Position numbers and translations under genes: made by a program. A stretch of 64,000 nt of DNA from Aliivibrio sifiae (lineage in GTDB: Bacteria > Pseudomonadota > Gammaproteobacteria > Enterobacterales > Vibrionaceae): positions 1,016,571 through 1,080,570 of the forward strand of contig NZ_MSCO01000002.1 of assembly GCF_002954705.1 (NCBI RefSeq), in the 5' to 3' direction. The notes under the pieces are model-generated. The model ran no database searches. It was not told the DNA's origin and saw only the letters and a program-made list of their open reading frames with translations. Below are positions 26,845 to 34,477 of this stretch, one piece after another; position 1 is the first letter of the stretch; each line of letters begins with the position of its first letter.

Positions 26845-29001
26845 CTATTCCACATTAATATTACGATCACGCTTATCGTACATATCAGGAGTGGTATGGA
26901 AATTACCCGCATAACCGGCTTGTTGTAACTTTTCTCGTACCGCTTTTACCTCCTCTATCGTCACAACCTCTGTGCGATCACCTAAGTAATTACGAATAAA
27001 GGAGATCAATTCAGATAGCTGAGCATCAGTTAATATGTTTTGAAAACTCACCATCGGCATGAAGTTTCTTTCTTCATTTAAGTAACTTGGTTCAAGCCCT
27101 CGAATAACAACTGCAATAGTATTGTATGGATCTCGGTGCATGATAATCCCATTATTTAACAGTGTAGGAGCTATTGGATCTCGTCCTTTACCATCTTCAC
27201 CATGGCACGCACCACAGGTTGAAACGAATAAAGGATACATCTCTGATTGTTTCGCTTGCTCTGTAAACCCTGTCGGCTGCAACTGTTTCGTATTTGGCGG
27301 AATAGTATTATTTTCATCGCCTGTGAGTAAATAGGTTGCCATTGCCTCAACATCTCGACGCGTCATGAAACTAGTACTGTTTTTAATTACATCAGCCATA
27401 CCACCAAATGCAGACCCTTTATCTGAATGCCCGGTATGCAAGAAATCAGTCAGTGACTTAACATCCCAACGATCTTGATATAACTCACGAGCAGAGATAT
27501 CTGGCGCGTTCCAACCATCAATAATATTACCTTGGAATATTTTATCGGTTTCTAATGCTTGAGCAATATTACGTGGCGTATGGCACTCAGAACAATGCCC
27601 TAACCCTGCCACTAAATACTTACCACGAGCCCAAATATCCGCCTCTTCTTTTGTTGACCCTTCTGGTATGTTACTGGTTAAATCAAGAGGATCTCTGTCC
27701 ATAAATACGATATTCCACCCCAATAGCCCTAAACGAATATTTGATGGGAACATCATGCTATTTTCATCATTACGACGAGAAACCGCAGGGATGGATTGCA
27801 AGTAATCCCACAGTATTTTTACATCTTCTTCTGTTACGTATTGGTAAGACGTATAAGGCATTGCAGGGTACAGATACCCATGTTTACCTTTGCCATCATA
27901 AAGAGCGGCTTTGAATTCTTCATAACTGTAATCACCAATCCCTTCAGTATAATGAGGCGTAATATTGGTTGAATACACGGTCCCAAATGGCGTAACAAAT
28001 GGCAAACCACCAGCGAACGGTTCGCCGCCTTCAGCACTATGACAAGCAACACAGTCCCCTGCATAAGCGAGGTATTCACCTTGAGTGATTTCATCCGCTG
28101 GAATGGCTGAAATTTTAGCATCGTAAGTTATACGTTGATTGGTTATAAACGCCGCGAGCGCTAAAATATCATTATCACTTAATTGATCTTCAAACGCGGG
28201 CATAATGTTGTTCAAACCATAATTAATCGTGTGTTGTATTTCTTCAATACTTCCTCCATGCAACCACACATTATCTGATAAATTTGGTGCCCCAATCGCT
28301 TGATTTCCTTTTGCATCGGCACCGTGGCACGCAATACAACTTTTCATAAATGCCGTTTTACCAAGGTCTATTTTGACTGAAGGTGCATTTAGTGGTCGCT
28401 GTTGCAAAGAAGCCAAGTAATAAGAAATATTCTGAATGTCCTCTTTAGGAAGAATATTTATCCACCCAGCCATTGCTCCGTAACGTCCTTTTTTAATTGA
28501 ATGCAAAATAGCTTCATCAGAGCCGCCATATAACCACACATTATCAATTAAATTAGGGAAATGTTTTTGACCTTGTCCATTAGCGCGATGACAAGCAGCA
28601 CAGTGAGTTTGAAATAGCCCTTTACCGGAAGCCACAATGTTTGGTTCGGCGGCTAGTACCGTTAAATCGGCCTCACCTAATTGAGCTATTTGTTCATCCA
28701 AAGACTTATTGTGATCCTGAACCGTATCATCACTTTGCTGCCACCCTAGCAGCCCTTGCCAGTTACCCAGCCCCGGATATAAAAATAGGAATACCAAAGA
28801 ACAAACAAAAGCAACAAAATAACCAACGAACATAATGCGCGGCGGTGGCCCATCGTTTTCATCAATGTCATCAAATGAATCAATGGTTTTATCTTTATCA
28901 GCAAGGTGATTGGTTCGCCAATACTTAATCACCACATAGACCATTAAGGCTAAGAAAATAACAGTAAGACTAATGACCCATACATTCCAAAATCCAGTCA
29001 T
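26845..29001 (-). CDS. cbb3 oxidase subunit III (CcoP) fused to a three-heme dehydrogenase-type cytochrome c
   Basis: A 718-residue five-heme cytochrome c; normal CcoP proteins have about 300 residues and two hemes. Residues 1-295 are CcoP-like: two membrane segments (about 5-27 and 55-78), then hemes at CAACH 134-138 and CIACH 222-226, each followed by NVWLYGGSDE/NVWLHGGSIE. Residues about 300-718 resemble the three-heme cytochrome subunit of membrane gluconate or alcohol dehydrogenases: CVACH 317-321, CSECH 470-474 and CGACH 596-600, with STNITPHYTEGIGDYSYEEF and NIRLGLLGWN. The fusion would let electrons pass directly from a periplasmic donor chain to the oxidase. It is the last gene of the operon, two bases after ccoO. 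No dehydrogenase gene is visible nearby. Confidence 0.88.
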   Translation of the reverse strand: MTGFWNVWVISLTVIFLALMVYVVIKYWRTNHLADKDKTIDSFDDIDENDGPPPRIMFVGYFVAFVCSLVFLFLYPGLGNWQGLLGWQQSDDTVQDHNKSLDEQIAQLGEADLTVLAAEPNIVASGKGLFQTHCAACHRANGQGQKHFPNLIDNVWLYGGSDEAILHSIKKGRYGAMAGWINILPKEDIQNISYYLASLQQRPLNAPSVKIDLGKTAFMKSCIACHGADAKGNQAIGAPNLSDNVWLHGGSIEEIQHTINYGLNNIMPAFEDQLSDNDILALAAFITNQRITYDAKISAIPADEITQGEYLAYAGDCVACHSAEGGEPFAGGLPFVTPFGTVYSTNITPHYTEGIGDYSYEEFKAALYDGKGKHGYLYPAMPYTSYQYVTEEDVKILWDYLQSIPAVSRRNDENSMMFPSNIRLGLLGWNIVFMDRDPLDLTSNIPEGSTKEEADIWARGKYLVAGLGHCSECHTPRNIAQALETDKIFQGNIIDGWNAPDISARELYQDRWDVKSLTDFLHTGHSDKGSAFGGMADVIKNSTSFMTRRDVEAMATYLLTGDENNTIPPNTKQLQPTGFTEQAKQSEMYPLFVSTCGACHGEDGKGRDPIAPTLLNNGIIMHRDPYNTIAVVIRGLEPSYLNEERNFMPMVSFQNILTDAQLSELISFIRNYLGDRTEVVTIEEVKAVREKLQQAGYAGNFHTTPDMYDKRDRNINVE

Positions 29002-29003
29002 AA

Positions 29004-29621
29004 TTATTCTCCCTGATCTTGCATGGTATCAACACCCAAGCTCTGCAAATAACGGATTAACGCTTCACCTTGGGTTTTCCCTACCACTTTAAGTCGAGCA
29101 CCATCAATGTCTGCATCCGTATAAGGCACACCAAGCGTACGTAGCGCTCGCATTTTTTCGGAAATAGCCTCTCCATCAAGAGTTTGCTCAAACAACCACG
29201 GATAGCTTGGCATGATAGAAGTTGGCACCACATTACGAGGGTTCATTAAATGAATCACATGCCATTGATCGGAATACTTACGTCCCATGTTCGTCAAATC
29301 AGGACCGGTACGTTTTGAGCCCCATAAATTTGGAAACTCATAAATATCATCGGCTTCTTTATTGGCACGACCATTACGCAGTATTTCTGCTTCTAACGGA
29401 CGCACCATTTGAGTATGACAAACATGACACCCTTCGCTGATATAAATATCTCGCCCCGCAAGTTCTAGTGCTGTAAGCGGTTTAGCTAAAGATATTTTCT
29501 TCAAATCCGAGGCCATAAACACATTAGGAACGACCCAAACTAACAACGAAAAAGAGGCAACAATAACCGTTGAGAGAATTAAAATTAAAACCGATTGGGT
29601 AAAGTCTTTACTTAAGATCAT
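29004..29621 (-). CDS. ccoO: cbb3-type cytochrome oxidase subunit II
   Basis: A 205-residue single-heme cytochrome c with one N-terminal membrane segment (LILILSTVIVASFSLLVWVV). The heme site is GCHVCHTQMVRPL and the likely methionine ligand is in SIMPSYPWLFE; both are typical of CcoO, as is LWGSKRTGPDLTNMGRKYSD. It overlaps the ccoN gene by four bases upstream and is followed at two bases by the CcoP fusion gene, so the three are translationally coupled. It passes electrons from the CcoP part to the CcoN heme-copper site. Confidence 0.94.
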   Translation of the reverse strand: MILSKDFTQSVLILILSTVIVASFSLLVWVVPNVFMASDLKKISLAKPLTALELAGRDIYISEGCHVCHTQMVRPLEAEILRNGRANKEADDIYEFPNLWGSKRTGPDLTNMGRKYSDQWHVIHLMNPRNVVPTSIMPSYPWLFEQTLDGEAISEKMRALRTLGVPYTDADIDGARLKVVGKTQGEALIRYLQSLGVDTMQDQGE

Positions 29622-31033
29622 GATTTACCCTCCATTGCCGTTGTGGGAATCGAATTTGAGGTAACCGTTTTATACAGATTAAAGACCATCATCAATAAAC
29701 CGACCACAAAGAACACACCACCAAGGAATCGAACAAACAACCAAGGCGCTTTAAAGTCCATCGCTTCCACAAAACTGTAAGCGAGTGAGCCATTATCAAG
29801 CTGGGTAAGCCACATGTACCCTTCACCAATCCCTGCCACCCAAAGAGCGATAGCATAAAGAGCAACCCCAATATGAGCGAACCAGAAATGCCATTTTAAT
29901 AAACGGAGTGACCACAGTTCTTCTTTTCCCCATAAGCGAGGAATGAAATAATAGAATACGGCAATGGCAGACATACCCACCCAACCTAGAGCTGCTGAAT
30001 GTACATGACCAATGATCCATTCGGTATTATGGGCAACCATGTTAAACCAACGGATCGCCAATAGTGGACCTTCGAACGTCGCGAGACAGTAATAAAGAAT
30101 GGCAGAGAAGAAGAACAACATTATGTAGTCTTTCTTCAATTTTGCTTTGTTAGAGAGCAACGTCATTGCACTATTGAATGCGCCTGCCCATGATGGGATC
30201 CACAAAATCAGCGACATCACGATACCAATATTTTGCACCCACTCTGGTACTGAGGAATAGATCAGATGATGCGTTCCCGCCCATGTATAAAAGCCCACTA
30301 ATCCCCAAAAATGAATGATAGATAAACGGTAAGAATAAATAGGACGTTCTGACACCTTAGGAATGAAGTAGTAGTTCATGGCAATAATGCCCGCAGTTAA
30401 CAAGAAACCTACTGCATTGTGCCCCCACCACCACTGAACAATGGCATCTTGCGCTCCTGCATAGACCGAATAAGATTTCCACATCGACACTGGCAATGCC
30501 AAATTATTAATAATAAAAATCATTGCGATAACGAGAATAAATGCCCCAAAAAACCAATTGGCAACAAAGATATGGCTGACCGTTCGTTTCGCAATAGTAC
30601 CGAAGAATAAGACCGCATAAAGCACCCAAACTAAGGCGATTAATATATCAATTGGCCACTCTAATTCCGCGTATTCTTTGGTCGTTGTGTAACCTAATGG
30701 CAGGGTAATTAGCGCGAGGATTAAAATAAACTGCCATCCCCAAAAGACCATCCAAGATAGGCTTTTATTAAATAATTCAATCTTACTGGTTCGTTGAACA
30801 ATGTAGAGCGAGGTCCCCATTAAAATATTAACAACGAAACCAAAAATAACCCCCGATGTATGCAACGGACGCAGTCGACCAAACTGAAAATATTGAGAAT
30901 CAAAATTGAGCGATGGCCAATACAGCTGAGCTGCAAGCATCACACCAACACTCATACCAATGACAGCCCAAATAACCGCAGCAATAATAAAATAGCGTAC
31001 AACTTTTGTATCGTAATCCCTGATATCTGTCAT
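29618..31033 (-). CDS. ccoN: cbb3-type cytochrome oxidase catalytic subunit I
   Basis: A 471-residue heme-copper oxidase subunit with about twelve membrane helices. The low-spin heme b histidine is in RLRPLHTSGVIFGF, the copper-B histidines are in WWWGHNAVGF and WAGTHHLIYS, and the heme histidines are in IIGHVHSAALGW. The tyrosine that is cross-linked to histidine in cbb3 enzymes is present six residues before the HH pair (FYTWAGTHH). All catalytic residues are therefore intact. The PHH proline of common CcoN proteins is replaced by THH, so this may be a divergent isoform rather than the housekeeping enzyme. No ccoQ or ccoGHIS assembly genes are in the window. Confidence 0.95.
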   Translation of the reverse strand: MTDIRDYDTKVVRYFIIAAVIWAVIGMSVGVMLAAQLYWPSLNFDSQYFQFGRLRPLHTSGVIFGFVVNILMGTSLYIVQRTSKIELFNKSLSWMVFWGWQFILILALITLPLGYTTTKEYAELEWPIDILIALVWVLYAVLFFGTIAKRTVSHIFVANWFFGAFILVIAMIFIINNLALPVSMWKSYSVYAGAQDAIVQWWWGHNAVGFLLTAGIIAMNYYFIPKVSERPIYSYRLSIIHFWGLVGFYTWAGTHHLIYSSVPEWVQNIGIVMSLILWIPSWAGAFNSAMTLLSNKAKLKKDYIMLFFFSAILYYCLATFEGPLLAIRWFNMVAHNTEWIIGHVHSAALGWVGMSAIAVFYYFIPRLWGKEELWSLRLLKWHFWFAHIGVALYAIALWVAGIGEGYMWLTQLDNGSLAYSFVEAMDFKAPWLFVRFLGGVFFVVGLLMMVFNLYKTVTSNSIPTTAMEGKS

Positions 31034-31038
31034 CGCCT

Positions 31039-31377
31039 TTACTCCATTTTATCTTTAGACTCAGAACCTAACATCGAGTAATAGTAGGCAATGTCTTTCA
31101 TGTCTTGATTAGATAACGTATCTGCTTGCTGCTGCATTAGAATGGCTAACCCACTGGTTCTCTCGCGGGATTTATAATCTTTGAGTGCAGACACAAGGTA
31201 AGAAGCGCGCTGGCCTCGTAAATTTGGATAGGGGTCAATCAATGCAATGCCATCAGCACCATGACAAGTCATGCATACTTTGGCTTTTTGTTTTCCAATC
31301 TCAAACTGATTTGATTCTTCAGCAGAAAGAAAACCACTAAATAAAAAAGCAAAATAAACGACAAACCACTTATTCAT
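31039..31377 (-). CDS. Small periplasmic class I cytochrome c (c4/c5-like)
   Basis: A 112-residue protein with a signal peptide (KWFVVYFAFLFSGFLSAEES) and one heme site, KVCMTCHGADGIALIDPYPN, followed by LRGQRASYLVSALKDYKSRE as in cytochrome c4-type domains. A methionine ligand candidate lies in LAILMQQQADTLS. It is the first gene of the oxidase operon, five bases before ccoN, and is probably a soluble electron donor to this oxidase. It corresponds to one half of a normal two-heme cytochrome c4. Confidence 0.88.
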   Translation of the reverse strand: MNKWFVVYFAFLFSGFLSAEESNQFEIGKQKAKVCMTCHGADGIALIDPYPNLRGQRASYLVSALKDYKSRERTSGLAILMQQQADTLSNQDMKDIAYYYSMLGSESKDKME

Positions 31378-31595
31378 ATCTAAAACCCTTATGGATTAAC
31401 AATAATAATAAGCGTAGATTATTTATTTTAAGCGTGCTCAATTTAGGTCGTATAAAATCATAAATATAAGTGCTAAATGTGACTTACTCGTGCACAATTC
31501 ATCCTCCCACCGGAGACATTCTTACTCCTAAAGAGTTAAATAAACGGGCTATCCCGATCTCTGGTAAGATCATTTATCTACTGATTACCCTTTCA

Positions 31596-31609
31596 TTGAT
31601 CTAGATTAA
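31596..31609. promoter_or_regulatory. FNR-like site in the divergent oxidase / norR-like region
   Basis: TTGATCTAGATTAA matches the FNR/CRP-type consensus TTGATNNNNATCAA at 9 of 10 positions. It lies in the 299-base gap between the cytochrome gene (start 31377) and the divergent norR-like gene (start 31677). An oxygen-responsive control of the oxidase operon is plausible. The remaining gap holds a 41-codon open stretch (31479-31604) without recognisable similarity. Confidence 0.5.
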
Positions 31610-31676
31610 ACCTTCAATGATGTGTTTTTAACATCAACTGATACCCTATTAACTCTGTTGTCAGTTGGTGTATTTA

Positions 31677-33085
31677 ATGAAACCCTCTATCGAAAAAGTC
31701 TTACTTCAAATCGCATTGGATCTTAGTTCTAATTTATCAAGTGATTTACATTACCAACGTTTGATCTCTTCTATTCATCAAGTGTTTCCCTGTGATGCTA
31801 GTGCATTGTTTGTATTAGACCATGATGGGTGCTTAAAACCGGTTGCCGTTCAGGGTTTATCTACCGCCGTATTAGGTCGTTGCTTTCCTCCAAAAGTACC
31901 CCCAAGATTGCAAGCCATTTTAGAGAGTAACACCCTGTTCGATTCGAATCCAACTCAGACCTACCAGACCCCTTTGATGGCTTATTATTGGTTGATGAAC
32001 ATGTCAATATTGAAGTGCATGACTGCTTAGGGTGTAGCTTATATGTCGAAGATACTTTAGTGGGTTTACTAACCCTAGATGCATTAGAGGTTGGTGCCTT
32101 TAAAAAGATAGATAACATAACCATTGAAACCTTCGCAGCATTAGCCGCTGAAACCCTACATAATAAAGCCTTAATTGAGACGCTTAAAAACAGTAATCAA
32201 CAACAGAAATCGATCAACCAAGCCTTAATCCAACAAGCCAGAAATCAAAAAGGTGAATTGATTGGGATTAGCCCTCAAATTGAACGATTACGTAATAATA
32301 TCAAGATGGTATCGCATTCTGATTATGCAGTTCTCATCAGTGGTGAAACGGGTTCAGGCAAAGAATTGGTCGCGCATTCAGTCCATGAGCAATCTTCTCG
32401 GAGTGACCAAGCAATGATTTATGTAAACTGTGCTGCATTACCAGAGTCTCTCGCAGAAAGTGAATTATTTGGCCATGTCAAAGGCGCGTTTACTGGTGCA
32501 AATAACCATCGAGCGGGCAAGTTTGAATTAGCGGATAACGGTACGATCTTCTTAGATGAAATCGGTGAATTGCCTTTATTAATTCAAGCCAAATTATTAC
32601 GTGTTATTCAACAAGGTGAAGTTCAGCGTGTTGGCTCCGATAAAAACGTAATGGTGAATGTGCGTATCATCGCCGCAACCAACCGAAATTTAGAGCAAGA
32701 AGTAGAAGCTGGACGCTTTAGAGCTGACTTATTCCACCGTTTAAATGTGTTCCCAATAAATGTGCCTCCCCTTCGTGATCGTGACGGTGATATTTCTGTT
32801 TTAGCGGGCTATTTATTAGATAAAGTTCGTACCCAATTTAACGTGCCTAACCTGCATATTCATCCACGTACATTAACTCATTTAGAGAACAGTCCGTGGT
32901 TAGGCAATGTACGAGAGCTTGAACATACGTTAATGCGTGCAGGGCTTCGAGCAATACAATAAAACGATACCAGTATAACTCTGGCTCACTTTTTAGGAGA
33001 TGTTGAACACTCTGATGATGTAAAAACGACAACAAGGTTACTACCCAAAGAAAGTAAACCAATGCGTGATTTGGTTGAAAGCTAG
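31677..33085 (+). pseudogene. norR: NorR-like sigma54-dependent regulator, degraded
   Basis: The remnant follows NorR, the nitric-oxide-sensing activator, from its N-terminal GAF domain through the AAA+ domain. The N-terminal part reads FPCDASALFVLDHDGCLKPV. A frameshift near 31950-31958 moves the frame before LPDPFDGLLLVDEHVNIEVH. The AAA+ part is well preserved: GETGSGKELVA (Walker A), GAFTGA (sigma54 contact), [11 protein letters not shown] (Walker B) and GNVRELEHTLMRAGL. An in-frame TAA at 32960-32962 interrupts it, yet the frame continues to resemble NorR (ITLAHFLGDVEHSDD) up to a TAG at 33083-33085. The C-terminal helix-turn-helix domain is missing. The gene is therefore not functional as a DNA-binding activator. 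It is divergent from the oxidase operon. Confidence 0.85.
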
Positions 33086-33258
33086 GCTCTTTATTACTCA
33101 AACTGGTTAAATTTTAACAGTAACAACTATCCTGCCAGAGATTCTATGGAAAAAGAAACTTAATAAGCTATATTTAATAGAAAGGATGATAAAGGAATAT
33201 AATCAATGAGGTTTGCAAACTACTTACAAAGAATTCGAAGCGAACAAGAGCTAACTCA

Positions 33259-33453
33259 CAGGGCGAACGCATGAGTTATCATTCTGTTAATCGTTACACT
33301 TATTTAACTCATAAAAATACTTACCAGCAAAAATAGAGGTTAATTCTTAATCAATTATTGGTGGTTAAGTGTGAATACAAAAACGCAGATTAGCTTCTAT
33401 TTACATTTTCAACTCGTTTCGTTAACAAAAATTCTACTCATGCGTTCGCCCTG
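33259..33453. mobile_element. 195-bp MITE with perfect 18-bp terminal inverted repeats
   Basis: The ends are CAGGGCGAACGCATGAGT (33259-33276) and its exact reverse complement (33436-33453). The element is flanked by the 10-base direct repeat AGCTAACTCA at 33249-33258 and 33454-33463, the expected target-site duplication. It has no open reading frame of note. The size of the duplication is in the range known for IS4-family transposases (9-12 bases), so an IS4-type element elsewhere in the genome may mobilise it; that is inference. Confidence 0.92.
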
Positions 33454-33962
33454 AGCTAACTCAGCAGTCACTGTTAGAATTATTAATAAATTCTGATGAA
33501 CAATTTTCTAAACTTGACTTAACAACGTTAAGCCGTTGGGAGAGGGGAGTAACAACACCAAAACTTGAAAAACAAATTATTATCGCCCGATTAATGAATG
33601 ATGATATAGCTCACCTTTTAGATCCTGAGACTAATCCCTCATCTAATAAAAAGAATAGTTTAGATAAGATTATTAACACTGTAAAAAATTCATATATAAA
33701 TAATGACCTACCTTTCCATTTAATAAAATTGAATATGTTAGAAAATGAGCCTTTATTATCTAAGAAGTTGCAAGCATTCCATTTACACCACCTTGGTGTA
33801 GAGCTCAACGATGCCTTTTTTACAAAAAAAAATGTTTATGTTGATTTATATCTGGGTGAAAAAGAAGAATTGATAGGGCACTTACTCTATGGTTATGTTT
33901 CAGTAGAACACGGAATGCCCTCATTAGACCCAAATAAATGTGAATTTATTGAATCCTCTCCA

Positions 33963-33998
33963 GAACAAGAACAAGAACAAGAACAAGAACAAGAACAA
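33963..33998. repeat. Hexanucleotide tandem repeat (GAACAA)6
   Basis: Six exact copies of GAACAA lie in frame within the split XRE gene and encode alternating Glu and Gln. Copy-number change would alter the protein length by two residues per unit without a frameshift. Confidence 0.9.
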
Positions 33999-34385
33999 GA
34001 AATTGTGCTATATTTCATTTCATCTTACAGCATAATTCCAAAACCCCGCTCTATTATTATATTAACAATGCTAGATATATTACGTAAAAACACCTCCATT
34101 AATTCTGTTTGTATCAATTGCCATAATCAAGATGGATTTAATATCTATGATAAAATGACAACAACTGAGGTAATAAAGAAAGGCGAGGAAGTTGAATTTG
34201 GTGGCATAAAGCTCTTCGGTAAACGTTACCGCTATGTCCAAATACTTGTGAATATTGAAAGTATATTGGCTTCGAAAATAGTAGCAGATTTAATACCATT
34301 TACTTGTAAATACATTGAAAATTTATTACAAGAACAGAAATTAAAAAATGATAGTTAGTAATTTATCTCAAATTACAAATCAAAA

Positions 34386-34444
34386 AAAGCCAATGACTGA
34401 AGTGACCCTGTTAAGTTGGACATATTAATTTCATCGGCTTTTTG
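34386..34444. terminator. Terminator-like hairpin with a long loop, converging genes
   Basis: AAAAAGCC-A-ATGA pairs with TCAT-C-GGCTTTTT, with A and T runs outside, so it could stop both the XRE remnant and bcsC. The loop is unusually long, about 30 bases, and contains TGACCCTGTTAAGTTGGACA at 34403-34422, which looks like the end of an IS3-type element. Confidence 0.55.
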
Positions 34445-34477
34445 TTTACTTGGTTCTTATGATGAGATTAAACACCT

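Larger units (their letters stand above)
33206..34358 (+). pseudogene. XRE-family regulator split by a MITE
   Basis: ATG 33206-33208 begins MRFANYLQRIRSEQELT, after which the frame runs into the MITE at 33259 and stops within it (TGA). If the MITE and one copy of its target duplication are removed, the frame continues without a break as QQSLLELLINSDEQF, then LTTLSRWERGVTTPKLEKQ, a Cro/CI-type helix-turn-helix, and on to the stop at 34358, giving a 315-residue protein. The C-terminal part is unknown and contains six Glu-Gln dipeptides from a hexanucleotide repeat. A truncated protein could still start at ATG 33594, but it would lack the DNA-binding domain. The insertion looks recent because both halves are otherwise intact. 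Confidence 0.82.

Noticed and set aside
30200-30310. Missing cross-link tyrosine in CcoN
   Set aside because: At first the SHYTDW tyrosine looked replaced, but the cross-link tyrosine of cbb3 oxidases lies six residues before the HH pair, and it is present (FYTWAGTHH).
31479-31604. 41-codon open stretch in the oxidase/norR intergenic region
   Set aside because: It has no ribosome-binding site, no recognisable similarity, and it overlaps the FNR-like site.
31665-32962. Programmed frameshift in the norR-like gene
   Set aside because: There is no slippery sequence with a clear structure, and further lesions (in-frame TAA, missing DNA-binding domain) show ordinary decay.
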